Positions 26,001-35,161 of a stretch of DNA of 64,000 bases are shown here, piece by piece. Origin of the DNA: Brevibacterium sp. ZH18. GTDB lineage: Bacteria > Actinomycetota > Actinomycetes > Actinomycetales > Brevibacteriaceae. Below the pieces are notes generated by a model. It saw only the letters and a program-made list of their open reading frames with translations. It searched no databases and was not told the origin of the DNA. How positions within the stretch are numbered: position 1 is the first letter of the stretch; each line of letters opens with the position of its first letter. Location of the stretch: the NCBI RefSeq assembly GCF_022748595.1, contig NZ_JALDSX010000015.1, positions 1 to 64,000 on the forward strand. The letters run 5' to 3'. A program made the position numbers and the translations under genes.

Positions 26001-26999
26001 ATGAGGTCCAAGTCACGCACTCTCCCGGCAGCTGCTTCTCCGCTGCCCTTCTTGGACTCCGAGAGATCGCCCGAACTGATTGCAGCTCTGTCGACGACGG
26101 CCGCACCACACGTGGCCGGGGCGATACTCCGAACATTTCCAACTGGTTTCTACATCGGGGTCGCTGCGAATCCGTGGGGTGAGCGAATCCTGCCGGTGAT
26201 GGGCGCCGGCGCCTTGCAGCTGCCGACGGGACTTCAGGTCCCTGAGCTGACGCAGCACCACCTCGGCGAGCTTCGGACAGGGATGCCCGCCACCATCATT
26301 CTCTCGATTCACGCCGGCAGGCCCACAGTTCGGCACGTCGAAACTGGCGACTTGAAATGCAGAGCAGTCAGAATGTGGAGACCTCGTCGAATTGACCCGA
26401 CTACTCGGCAGAGCCATCTGCAGCTCTCGGCGAGCACCGCTGCCTCGGCCCGCACGATCAACTGCGTCCGCGGCCAGCTGAGACCCGGACGCCTCGACCT
26501 GCATTCCCGATCTCTGAGCCTCGTCCACGCCCTGGAGTCCCGGCGCCAGCAGGAAGTGGACCGTTGTCTCCACGAGCTTCTCGGCTACGGCCCGGGGAGC
26601 ACTCCGTCCGGCGATGACGCGCTGTGCGGAATCAGTCTGGCTCTGCGGTTCGCAGGATCATCGGATGCCCACTCAGATCAGCGAGTCCTACTGGCACAAA
26701 GACTGTCCGCCATCGCTCTCGAACAGCGAACGACGGCGCTCTCCGCCTCACTCCTGCGAGCTTCACTGGAGGGATACTGCATCCCCGAGGCTGAGCGGGC
26801 GATCGCCGAAGCCGCCCGCCTCATCCACGAACCCGAACCGTCCCTCAGGAACCTCAACGTGTTGTTGTCCGAAGCGGACCGGATCGGACATCATTCCGGT
26901 CATGATCTACTGACCGGAGCCCTCGCGGTCCTCGCACCTGCCGCCGAATCTGCTCAAGTTTCACCATTGGAAGGAAGCCCCTATGCCGACGACTGTTGA
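26001..26999 (+). CDS. DUF2877 family protein (AllH/YlbF-like)
   Basis: 332 residues. The family signature region is in the second half, LHELLGYGPGSTPSGDDALCGISLALRF, and includes the conserved GxGxTPxGDD. Near the end come TALSASLLRASLEG and GHHSGHDLLTGALAVL. The E. coli relative YlbF (AllH) is reported as a subunit of oxamate carbamoyltransferase with FdrA and YlbE. No Shine-Dalgarno sequence precedes the ATG. A GATAAT at 25987-25992 lies close enough for a leaderless message. Its end overlaps the FdrA-DUF1116 fusion gene by 17 bases. Confidence 0.85.
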   Translation: MRSKSRTLPAAASPLPFLDSERSPELIAALSTTAAPHVAGAILRTFPTGFYIGVAANPWGERILPVMGAGALQLPTGLQVPELTQHHLGELRTGMPATIILSIHAGRPTVRHVETGDLKCRAVRMWRPRRIDPTTRQSHLQLSASTAASARTINCVRGQLRPGRLDLHSRSLSLVHALESRRQQEVDRCLHELLGYGPGSTPSGDDALCGISLALRFAGSSDAHSDQRVLLAQRLSAIALEQRTTALSASLLRASLEGYCIPEAERAIAEAARLIHEPEPSLRNLNVLLSEADRIGHHSGHDLLTGALAVLAPAAESAQVSPLEGSPYADDC

Positions 27000-29900
27000 T
27001 ATCAGATCTGGCCTCTACTACGACTCCGTTGCGCTCATGCAGGTCTCTGCACGAGTCAAAGGCACACATGGCGTCGACAAAGCGCTCATCGGAATGGGCA
27101 CCGAGCTCAATATCGGCCTCATGCGCGAAACCGGTTTCACCATTCCGGATTCGGCGGCGCCGAATGATCTGATCATCGCTGTCAGCGCGGAAACCGAATC
27201 GGCGCTCTCCTCCGGTCTCAACGCAGTCGACGAGGCCTTCGCTCACATCTCGGATAAAGCTGCTCATTCACAGGGCCCGACGGGATCGGAGCAGCCGCCG
27301 CTGACTGTCGAGTCAGCCGTCGAACGAACTGATTCCAACCTGGTCATGGTCTCCGTTCCCGGCGAATACGCGGGTATCGAAACGATGGCTGCACTGAACT
27401 CCGGGTGCTCCGTTCTGCTGTTCAGTGACAACGTCGACGTCGCCACCGAAGTCGCTCTCAAACACAGAGCCGTCGATCTCGGCCTCATCGTCATGGGTCC
27501 GGACTGCGGAACGGCGATCGTCTCGAACGCAGGGCTCGGTTTTGCCAACAATGTGCGGCCTGGCCGGATCGGAATCGTTGCCGCATCCGGCACCGGTGCG
27601 CAGCAGGTCTCGAGCCTGCTCGATGCTGCCGGTGTCGGAATCTCCCAACTGATCGGAACCGGTGGACGGGATCTCTCACGTGAGGTCGGCGGACTCAGCG
27701 CCATACAGGCACTCAGAATCCTCGCGGACGACCCGGACACCGATCACGTCATCGTGGTGTCCAAACCCGCCGACACCGGGGTGGTCGCGGAGATCGAGTC
27801 GTTGGCAGCTCACCTGGGCATCGAGGTCAGCTGGGCTGTATTGGGCTCCGACAGCCCTGACCTGACTGCAAGCGTCGAAACCACCTTGGCCACCTGTGGC
27901 ATCGATGTTCCCCGGTGGCCGTCGTGGGGAAGCGGAATAAATCCCGACAATCGAGCCGAGGAAGCTCCCGCCGCCCCGGCAAGTGGCCCCCTTCTCGGCC
28001 TCTTCTGCGGAGGAACCATGGCGGATGAAGCCATGCTGATCGCGTCGCAGACTTTGGGTCCGATCTCCTCGAACATCCCACTCGCCGGAGCGGAGAAGAT
28101 CGACGGATACGAGTCGGCGACCTCGACACATACCGTCATCGATTTCGGCGACGACGGGATGACTCAGGGCCGCGCTCACCCGATGATCGATCCCAGCCTC
28201 CGCCTCGAACGGATCACGCAGGCGGGACACCGGGCCGGCGTGCTCCTCCTTGATCTTGTCCTCGGGCACGGAGCACACGCGGATCCCGCCGGAGATCTCG
28301 CCGAGGCGATCGCAGCTGCCCGGTCGAACGCCGAGCTTGCAGGACACACGCTGCCAGTCATCGTCAGCCTCATCGGAACGAAATCCGATCCGCAGGACTT
28401 CTCCGCCACGGTTTCCGTGCTCGTTGAGGCCGGGGCAGAAGTCTATGTCTCCAATGCTCAGGCGACACGGCGCGCAGTCTCTTTCGTAGACCCGCGGTAC
28501 GCCCCCGACCGTGGCAGCGAACCGACCGAAGGATTGCTTTCGGCTCCAGCTCCGGCTCCAGCTCAAGACAGCACTCCACCTCGACCAGGCTCATCGGCAG
28601 CGGTCGCGGCACGTATCGCAGACATACCGAAACCTGGTACAGGGTCGAGCATCAGCACCGCGCTCCCCGCCGACCCCAAGATCATCAATGTGGGACTGTC
28701 CCTCTTCGCTGAGGCCTTGCGCGCACAGGCCGTGTCTGTCGTCGAAGTACCATGGCAACCGCCTAGGGGAGACGCAGATCGACTGATGTCCGTGATGAGC
28801 GACCCCCGGCGATGCGCCGCCAATGCTCAAGCTCTGGAAGCAATGATCTCTGCCGGCGCCCAGCTCGTCGGCCTGCGACCGGCACGTGAATGCCTGGGCC
28901 TTCGCGATAATGAGTTCCTGCACTCCGGTCCTCCGCTGGATTTCGATCGCGCCTCGGGTCCGATGAGAGGGGCTCTGGCCGGTGCGGTGGTCTTCGAAGG
29001 CCTCGCCGACAGCCTTGACGAGGCGGAAGCCGGTCTCGCAGATGGACGCTTCAGCATGGCTCCCTGTCATTCAAAGGATGCCGTGGGACCCATGGCCGGA
29101 GTGATCAGTCCATCGATGTGGATGTTCGAGCTGGTCGATCCGGTGTACGGCAATCACGCGTACTGCTCCCTCAACGAAGGCCTGGGCAAAGTGCTTCGCT
29201 ACGGGGCCAACAACGACGAAGTGCTTGATCGCCTCCGCTGGATGCGCGACATACTCGGCCCCGTGCTCGCTCAGGCTGTTGCCGCACATGGGCCCATCGA
29301 CACGAAGTACTACGTTTCACAGATGTTGGCATCCGGCGACGAGGGCCACAATCGCAACCGCACGGCGACCCTGCTGTTCCTCCGTGACCTCATGCCGGAT
29401 CTGCTGGCACTGGACTTCGCAGCCGATGACCTTGCCGAGGTGTGCCGTTTCCTCGGCGCGAACGACTACTTCGCCCTCAACCTCGTGATGCCGACATGCA
29501 AACTGGCAATGGCAGCCGCGAAGAATATTCCTGGGTCTTCTTTGATCGTGACAATGGCACGCAATGGCACTGATTTCGGCATCCAGCTCTCCGGTACCGG
29601 TGACGAATGGTTCACTGGTCCGGCTCAGATAGCTGATGGGCTGTATTTGGGCTCTTACGGGCCTGACGACGCCAACCCGGACATCGGCGACTCGGCGATC
29701 ACCGAGACCGCAGGCATTGGCGGACTGGCCATGGCTGCAGCTCCAGCGGTGGTGCGCCTCGTCGGTGGTGACGTGGCCTTCGCCGTCGAGACGACTCGGA
29801 GAATGTACGAGATCACAGCCGGTGAGCATTCGACTCATCAGATCCCGATCCTGGAGTTCCGCGGCGTACCCACCGGCATCGACCTGGTCAAAGTTCTGCG

Positions 29901-30030
29901 GACGCACGTTCTTCCGCAGATCAACACCGGCATGGCTGGTCGTGTCGCTGGGGTGGGTCAGGTGGGTGCCGGACTCGTCAATCCGCCGATGGACTGCTTC
30001 ACCAGCGGACTCGAATCACTGGGTCGATAA
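26983..30030 (+). CDS. FdrA (AllF) - DUF1116 (AllG) fusion protein, putative carbamoyltransferase
   Basis: 1015 residues made of two proteins that are separate in E. coli. Residues 1 to about 520 resemble FdrA, with succinyl-CoA-synthetase-like Rossmann segments such as GIVAASGTGAQQVSSLLD and ADDPDTDHVIVVSKP. An Ala-Pro linker (SAPAPAPAQD) follows near 520. From about 566 the DUF1116 part runs to the end, with MRGALAGAVVFEGLADS, CHSKDAVGPMAG, AYCSLNEGLGKVLRYGA and IGDSAITETAGIGG. The E. coli proteins are reported subunits of the enzyme that phosphorolyses oxalurate to oxamate and carbamoyl phosphate. The start follows GGAAGGAAG. The actual carbamoyl donor here is unproven. Confidence 0.9.
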   Translation: MPTTVDIRSGLYYDSVALMQVSARVKGTHGVDKALIGMGTELNIGLMRETGFTIPDSAAPNDLIIAVSAETESALSSGLNAVDEAFAHISDKAAHSQGPTGSEQPPLTVESAVERTDSNLVMVSVPGEYAGIETMAALNSGCSVLLFSDNVDVATEVALKHRAVDLGLIVMGPDCGTAIVSNAGLGFANNVRPGRIGIVAASGTGAQQVSSLLDAAGVGISQLIGTGGRDLSREVGGLSAIQALRILADDPDTDHVIVVSKPADTGVVAEIESLAAHLGIEVSWAVLGSDSPDLTASVETTLATCGIDVPRWPSWGSGINPDNRAEEAPAAPASGPLLGLFCGGTMADEAMLIASQTLGPISSNIPLAGAEKIDGYESATSTHTVIDFGDDGMTQGRAHPMIDPSLRLERITQAGHRAGVLLLDLVLGHGAHADPAGDLAEAIAAARSNAELAGHTLPVIVSLIGTKSDPQDFSATVSVLVEAGAEVYVSNAQATRRAVSFVDPRYAPDRGSEPTEGLLSAPAPAPAQDSTPPRPGSSAAVAARIADIPKPGTGSSISTALPADPKIINVGLSLFAEALRAQAVSVVEVPWQPPRGDADRLMSVMSDPRRCAANAQALEAMISAGAQLVGLRPARECLGLRDNEFLHSGPPLDFDRASGPMRGALAGAVVFEGLADSLDEAEAGLADGRFSMAPCHSKDAVGPMAGVISPSMWMFELVDPVYGNHAYCSLNEGLGKVLRYGANNDEVLDRLRWMRDILGPVLAQAVAAHGPIDTKYYVSQMLASGDEGHNRNRTATLLFLRDLMPDLLALDFAADDLAEVCRFLGANDYFALNLVMPTCKLAMAAAKNIPGSSLIVTMARNGTDFGIQLSGTGDEWFTGPAQIADGLYLGSYGPDDANPDIGDSAITETAGIGGLAMAAAPAVVRLVGGDVAFAVETTRRMYEITAGEHSTHQIPILEFRGVPTGIDLVKVLRTHVLPQINTGMAGRVAGVGQVGAGLVNPPMDCFTSGLESLGR

Positions 30031-30136
30031 ATCCGACAGTTTGGTCGTGCGGGGATGGGCGCGAGCGCCGGGCCTCTCCCCGACGGCTGACCCTAGAAGC
30101 CGTGTTCAGCTGCATGGACACCAGCAACGATTGCCG

Positions 30137-31351
30137 CTAGGCGTGAATGGGCCCAGTCGTACGCCGCAGCGAGCGACCACTGCCCTTTGCGAACTCCAAC
30201 AGCACCTCAGCGAAGATCGAAATGGCGGTCGCCTCGGGCGAGCGCGCCCCGAGGTCGAGGCCGATCGGCCCATGGATCTGCTCGATCTCAGCGCTGCTCG
30301 CGCCTGCCTGTGTCATCGCTTCCACCCGAAGGCTGTGTGTACGGCGACTGCCGAGAGCACCGATGTATCCGGCATCGGACCTCACTGCCTCGAGCAGCAC
30401 CGGGACATCGAATTTCAAGTCGTGAGTGAGCACTGCGATGACCGTTGACCCGTCTATGCGCCCGGCCTGAACCTCCTCAGCCAGATATCTATGCGGCCAC
30501 GAGACGATGACCTCGTCCGCATCAGGAAACCTCTCCGCTGTCGCAAAGATCGGGCGCGCGTCACACACGGTCACCTTGTACCCGAGGAACCTGCCCAGAC
30601 GGGACAGTGCAGCCGCGTAGTCGATCGCACCGAAGATGAGCAGTCGTGACGGCGGCACCGAGGTTGTGACGAAGACCCGTGTACCGGCACCGAGCCGTCT
30701 TCCACTCGAGTCATATTCACGAACTCCAGATCGGCCTTGGGCGATCATGGCACCGGCATCAGTGATGACGTGCTCATCGAGCCGGGGGTGCCCGAACGAA
30801 CCGCTCCCGCGCCATAGGGGCTTGAGCTTGCCGGTGAGGTCGTCGTCTGAGTCGCCGGTTCCCGAAGGCTCGATGAGAAGCAAGCGCCCTGTGGCGGCGG
30901 CCTCGCCGGAATCGTCACCGTCATCGTCATCGTCATCGACAGCGGCCTCGTGAATGACAGGCAGCTCCACAGCGAGCGCCGCCGGGCGCGACTCTCCGAG
31001 CGCACGCAGATATCCCTCGAGCGGAACGCTGGTCTCTTCATCGACGACCGGGATCACCAGGGTTTCAATCTGCCCTCCGCAGGCTAATCCAACGGCGTAT
31101 GCTTCGTCGTCACTGGTGCCGTAATGCGCCAGTTTCGCTTGCCCCGTCTCCAATACCTCAAGAGCGAGTTCATGGACCGCCGATTCGACGCATCCGCCTG
31201 ACAAACTGCCCACAGCTTGGCCATCGGCGGCCACTGCCATCATCGCCCCGGCAGGGCGCGGCGCCGAGGACCATGTTTCGACGACGATAGCCACTGAGAA
31301 CCGACGACCGGCGTGAATCCACCTCAGCAATGTCTGTTCCAGCTCAGCCAT
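30137..31351 (-). CDS. XdhC/CoxF family Mo-hydroxylase maturation protein
   Basis: 404 residues. The N-terminal XdhC/CoxI domain contains SSAPRPAGAMMAVAADG and SLSGGCVESAV with its conserved cysteine, and LACGGQIETLV. The C-terminal Rossmann domain begins at RLLIFGAIDYAAALSRLG and contains YIGALGSRRTH. XdhC loads sulfurated molybdenum cofactor into the hydroxylase. A loop with nine aspartates in ten residues (near position 140) and further acidic residues separates the domains and is unusual. The start overlaps the VWA gene's end by eight bases. The gene ends the operon and converges on the fusion gene. Confidence 0.9.
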   Translation of the reverse strand: MAELEQTLLRWIHAGRRFSVAIVVETWSSAPRPAGAMMAVAADGQAVGSLSGGCVESAVHELALEVLETGQAKLAHYGTSDDEAYAVGLACGGQIETLVIPVVDEETSVPLEGYLRALGESRPAALAVELPVIHEAAVDDDDDDGDDSGEAAATGRLLLIEPSGTGDSDDDLTGKLKPLWRGSGSFGHPRLDEHVITDAGAMIAQGRSGVREYDSSGRRLGAGTRVFVTTSVPPSRLLIFGAIDYAAALSRLGRFLGYKVTVCDARPIFATAERFPDADEVIVSWPHRYLAEEVQAGRIDGSTVIAVLTHDLKFDVPVLLEAVRSDAGYIGALGSRRTHSLRVEAMTQAGASSAEIEQIHGPIGLDLGARSPEATAISIFAEVLLEFAKGSGRSLRRTTGPIHA

Positions 31352-32537
31352 TCGTCATCTTCCCTCTCGCCACATCCGGGTGCTCTCCCACCACATGCGG
31401 GTAGGTTCTTGTCATGTCCTGGTCTTGTCTCGTCACGTCTCGTCCCCGACTGGACGCAATGTTCTCGGCCACCGCCTGCCACCCGTCGACAGTGGTGGCG
31501 GGCAGCATCACCTGCGCATATTCCTCAGCGATCCGCATTCCTCTCACCTCCGGGGCGAAGCCGACCCGGCCTGCACGCGGATTCACCCAGATGAATCGGT
31601 GACTCAGTCTCCCCAACCGCGCGCATGCGGTTCGCAATTCGGAACAGTCTCCCTGTTCCCAACCGTCGCTGATGAGCACGAGCACCGACCCGCGAATCGC
31701 TTCTCGATGTCCCCCGTTGAGCAGAGTAAGCAGCCCTTCGCCCAGGCGGGTTCCGCCCGCGAGATCCGGAATTGACTCCTGAGCTTGACGCAGTTCACGT
31801 TCATTTAGCGGTGCTGCGAAGTGCTGGTCGATTCGCGTCAGACGCGTCCCCACTGTGAAGCTGCGCGACTTCAGACAAAGCGTGGCGCGAGCCAGGAAGC
31901 GGACTAAGGCGGGCAGCCATTGTTTCATCGAGGCGGAGACATCGACGATGATCGTGACGTCTCGATCTTGTTCCACGCGGGCAGCTCGCGGGAGACGAGA
32001 AAGTTCTTCCTGCCGGATCAGGGTCTTCAGGATTTGGTTTGCATCGATGCGTCCGATGCTGCTGCGTCGTGTTGCGTGTGCGCTCCGACGAGGGGCCCGG
32101 AACGTCAGTCCGTCAATCAGACGCACCGCTTGGGCCGCGAGCTCTCCAGTTCCCAGGTCAGTGGTGCGCAGAATCTCGAGACGGCTGGCTGCGGCTTGGA
32201 GCGCCATCGCCTGGTCCTCAACTTGGTCCCATTCCGCAGATTCGTTCGACTCATCGCTGGGCTCAGGCGTCGGGACCGTGACCTCGTGTGCACTCGGGGC
32301 AAGCTGGTGCATCGCGGTGAGTCCGAAGTACTGGTCGAAGACGACGTCATGGATCGGAATGTGCTTCTTCTCCGTGCAGATCAGCGACCGCGAGGCGGCG
32401 CGAACCTGGGTTGGATCCAGAGGGTCAATGAGAGCCAACGCGCTGGTCAGAGTACGAATCTTGTCAGCACCGGCAGGCAGACCGTGCCGGCGCAGGCGTG
32501 AGCCGAAATGCATCAGCTCGCTGGGCAGATCGCTCAT
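31344..32537 (-). CDS. coxE: CoxE-like von Willebrand factor A domain protein
   Basis: 397 residues. The start RLRRHGLPAGADKIRTLTSAL is typical of the CoxE/VWA-containing family. A VWA domain begins near residue 195 with the metal-site motif IIVDVSASMK (DxSxS) and continues through SVLVLISDGWEQGDCSEL. In carboxydotrophs CoxE works with the MoxR-type ATPase CoxD in maturing the hydroxylase active site. It overlaps the ATPase gene by ATGA. Its last residues overlap xdhC. Confidence 0.9.
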   Translation of the reverse strand: MSDLPSELMHFGSRLRRHGLPAGADKIRTLTSALALIDPLDPTQVRAASRSLICTEKKHIPIHDVVFDQYFGLTAMHQLAPSAHEVTVPTPEPSDESNESAEWDQVEDQAMALQAAASRLEILRTTDLGTGELAAQAVRLIDGLTFRAPRRSAHATRRSSIGRIDANQILKTLIRQEELSRLPRAARVEQDRDVTIIVDVSASMKQWLPALVRFLARATLCLKSRSFTVGTRLTRIDQHFAAPLNERELRQAQESIPDLAGGTRLGEGLLTLLNGGHREAIRGSVLVLISDGWEQGDCSELRTACARLGRLSHRFIWVNPRAGRVGFAPEVRGMRIAEEYAQVMLPATTVDGWQAVAENIASSRGRDVTRQDQDMTRTYPHVVGEHPDVARGKMTNG

Positions 32538-33448
32538 ATTCGATCAACCAGGGTGCTCGGGTTCAAGTCACTGAGATCATCAGCATCTTTGAGAACAGCA
32601 GAAATCGTCGATCTCACGGCTGCCTCGTCGAGTTCGCTCACCCCTAAGACTCTCAGTGCGCGGATCCAGTCGATGGTCTCCGAGGTGCCCGGAGGTTTGA
32701 TCAGGGACTGTGCTCGCAGTCGGTTGGCTGCGCGCACCACGGCGGCCCGCAGTTCTCGTGGCGAGTCAGGGACATGATGGGCAAGTATTCGTTCCTCAGT
32801 TTCTGCATCGGGTTGTGAGAACCAGTGGTAGACGCACCTGCGTTTGAGTGCGTCATGGAGTTCACGTGTGCGATTGGAGGTGAGGATCACCAAGGGAGGG
32901 GTCGACGTGTGAATGGTGCCGAGCTCGGGAACCGTCACCGACCAATCGGAGAGGACCTCGAGCAGGAGCGCGTCGAATTCGTCGCCGGCCCGGTCGATCT
33001 CATCGATGAGCAGCACGGGGCGCCGAGGTTGTGCGTCTGCTCCCTCGATCCGCGAGCGGTCGATCGCTTGGAGAATCGGTCGCCGAAGCAGGAAGGGCAG
33101 ACTGTGAAGTTCATCGTCGAGTCGAGTCGCATCGAGACGTTGAGCTGAGGTCTTCGCTGCAGCTTCGATGGTGCGCACGTGGAGAATCTGCCTGGCAAAA
33201 TCCCAATCGTAGAGCGCATGGGTCGAATCGAGGCCCTCATGGCATTGCAAACGAATGAGTTCGGTGCCGTGGACTTCTGCCAGGGCCTTCGCCAAACTGG
33301 TCTTACCCACCCCGGGCGCGCCCTCGCACAGAAGTGGCTTATCAAGTGCACCCGCTAAGAAACCTGCTGTGGCAAGGGAGTCGTCGGCCATATATCCGAC
33401 GTCTCCCAAGGCCTTCGCCAGATCGAGGGGGCCGGTGAAATCAGGCAT
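32534..33448 (-). CDS. coxD: MoxR/CoxD-type AAA+ ATPase
   Basis: 304 residues. Walker A is EGAPGVGKTSLAKAL and Walker B is VLLIDEIDRAGDEFDALLLE. Sensor 1 is VILTSNRTRELHDALKRRC. The lid region contains IDWIRALRVLG. CoxD-type proteins act as chaperones for the Mo-hydroxylase active site together with CoxE. The ATG at 33448 was chosen. A GTG six bases upstream is equally open. The start overlaps the nucleotidyltransferase gene's end, so this is one continuous operon. Confidence 0.9.
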   Translation of the reverse strand: MPDFTGPLDLAKALGDVGYMADDSLATAGFLAGALDKPLLCEGAPGVGKTSLAKALAEVHGTELIRLQCHEGLDSTHALYDWDFARQILHVRTIEAAAKTSAQRLDATRLDDELHSLPFLLRRPILQAIDRSRIEGADAQPRRPVLLIDEIDRAGDEFDALLLEVLSDWSVTVPELGTIHTSTPPLVILTSNRTRELHDALKRRCVYHWFSQPDAETEERILAHHVPDSPRELRAAVVRAANRLRAQSLIKPPGTSETIDWIRALRVLGVSELDEAAVRSTISAVLKDADDLSDLNPSTLVDRI

Positions 33449-34124
33449 GATCACTCATTCCAGTCGTGGGCAGAACCCCACCAGGGGCAACCGGAGGTAG
33501 AACCAGTCCGTGGGCTTCGGCCTGAGGCGGGGTATCGACATCATTGTTTCCCGTGATCCCTGAGGCCAGCAGATCTCCACACTCGATGTCGAGGATCTGA
33601 GCCGATAGCTCTCTGAACAGGTCCTTCGCCCCTATATCGCCGTGACAGGCGGTGATCGCCCGCTGGAACAGATCGCGACCGAACATGACTGGGTGTCCGT
33701 GCACCCTGTTCCAGGTGCAGCGGGCCAAGACCTCAGGACTGGCCCGCTCGCGCAGACGGCGGTAAGCGTCAACCGGAGTGTCGGGCAGGTCGACCAGGGT
33801 GACGATCGCTGCTTCGGCATCGTCGGAGACAGCCCGCAGGCCCGTCTGCAGTGATGAGCCCATTCCCGTCGAAAATTCAGAATTTTCGACCACTCGTGCA
33901 ATCGAGGGGACCAGTGGCCGGGCGAGGCTGGCAGATGCTCCGAGGACCACGATGATCTCAAACGGGTCTTCGGGGCCCTGTGCTTGCACCATCGTCAGCA
34001 CATGATGTTCGAGCAGAGGTGTTCCCGCACGAAGACGCAGCAATGCCTTGGGCAAGCCCATCCGACTGCCACTTCCTGCCGCCAACACGATCATGCTGAC
34101 CTTGCGCTTCATCGCTCTCACCAT
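33441..34124 (-). CDS. MocA-like molybdenum cofactor nucleotidyltransferase
   Basis: 227 residues. The nucleotide-binding signature IVLAAGSGSRMGLPKALL is at the start, followed by the metal-site region VTLVDLPDTPVDAYRRL and VHGHPVMFGRDLF. MocA makes the cytidylylated Mo cofactor used by xanthine-dehydrogenase-family enzymes, which fits the neighbouring hydroxylase maturation genes. Alternative starts at 34112 and further in are possible. The last 35 residues are a Pro/Gly-rich tail without a recognisable domain. Confidence 0.85.
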   Translation of the reverse strand: MVRAMKRKVSMIVLAAGSGSRMGLPKALLRLRAGTPLLEHHVLTMVQAQGPEDPFEIIVVLGASASLARPLVPSIARVVENSEFSTGMGSSLQTGLRAVSDDAEAAIVTLVDLPDTPVDAYRRLRERASPEVLARCTWNRVHGHPVMFGRDLFQRAITACHGDIGAKDLFRELSAQILDIECGDLLASGITGNNDVDTPPQAEAHGLVLPPVAPGGVLPTTGMSDHA

Positions 34125-34135
34125 GGATATAGATT

Positions 34136-35161
34136 CTAGGCGCGATCAGGCCGAGCTGAGTTTCGATCGGCTGCTGCCCGAACCCTGTCTGCCCCGGTCG
34201 TGCTGCCGCCGTCCGGGGTCAAGCCCCTGCCTGACGGTGTGACCACGGTACCCGACTTGCCTGCCACTGCCTCGGGAAGATTGTCGAGAGCAGCGATGAC
34301 GCCCATCGGTCCACCGCTGTCGACATAGTTGAGAACAGCATCGACCTTGGGACCCATCGACCCAGACGCAAAGGTGCCCGTGTCTTTGAGCCTGCGCAGC
34401 TCTGCGCTCGTGACAGTCGTGATGTCGTGAGCCTCGCTGGTGCCGAATCCTGCGACTGCGCAGGGAACGTCGGTGGCGATGATGAGACGGTCAGCCTTCA
34501 CCGACAGCGCCAACTGTGCCGCGCTGAGATCCTTGTCGATGACCGCGGAGACTCCGTTAAATCCCTTGTCATCGGCAATGACGGGGATTCCCCCACCTCC
34601 TGCCGCCACGACGACCGCCCCGGAGTTCGCCAGGAACTCGATCGTCGGGGTCTCCAGGATTTGCACCGGCTTCGGCGACGCCACGACCCGACGCCAGCCT
34701 CGGCTGCCGAAGTCTTTCCATGTCTGCCCGAGATCTTCCATCGCTGCCGCATAGCCCCTGGGCTGGTAGGAGCCGATCGGCTTGACCGGGTCCTCGAACG
34801 CAGGGTCATCCGGGTCGACGACGGTGCGAGTGACCAGCGCGACTACGCTCTTGGCGATCCCCCGGGAATTCAGCTCCTTCTCGATTCTGCTCACGATCGT
34901 GAAACCGATGGTGCCCTGAGTCTGGGCCCCGCACCAGTCGAGGCTGACCGGGGGCAGCTCCGCGCTGGCGAGCTCGTTCTTGCGCATGATGTTGCCGACC
35001 TGCGGCCCATTGCCATGGGCGACGACAAGCTCATGTCCGGCTTCGATGAGGTCGGCAAGGTGAACGGCCGCCCGCCCGATGGCGCGACGCTGGCTCTCCG
35101 GGGACGCATCTCCGTCCGCAGAGGTCATCGCGTTGCCACCGAGGGCGACGAGAACTCTCAC
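34136..35161 (-). CDS. arcC: Carbamate kinase
   Basis: 341 residues. Carbamate kinase blocks are clear: VLVALGGNAM at the start, VVAHGNGPQVGN, SLDWCGAQTQGTIGF, VVASPKP, VVAAGGGGIPVI, VIDKDLSAAQLA and GSMGPKVDAVL. The enzyme converts carbamoyl phosphate and ADP to ATP, CO2 and ammonia. The start is the GTG at 35161, which overlaps the hyuB stop as GTGA and follows GAGGTGG. A TTG at 35167 is less likely. No arginine deiminase genes are present, so the carbamoyl phosphate must come from another source, most simply the FdrA-DUF1116/DUF2877 carbamoyltransferase. The last 30 residues are an extra Gly/Ser/Arg-rich tail. Confidence 0.93.
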   Translation of the reverse strand: MRVLVALGGNAMTSADGDASPESQRRAIGRAAVHLADLIEAGHELVVAHGNGPQVGNIMRKNELASAELPPVSLDWCGAQTQGTIGFTIVSRIEKELNSRGIAKSVVALVTRTVVDPDDPAFEDPVKPIGSYQPRGYAAAMEDLGQTWKDFGSRGWRRVVASPKPVQILETPTIEFLANSGAVVVAAGGGGIPVIADDKGFNGVSAVIDKDLSAAQLALSVKADRLIIATDVPCAVAGFGTSEAHDITTVTSAELRRLKDTGTFASGSMGPKVDAVLNYVDSGGPMGVIAALDNLPEAVAGKSGTVVTPSGRGLTPDGGSTTGADRVRAAADRNSARPDRA

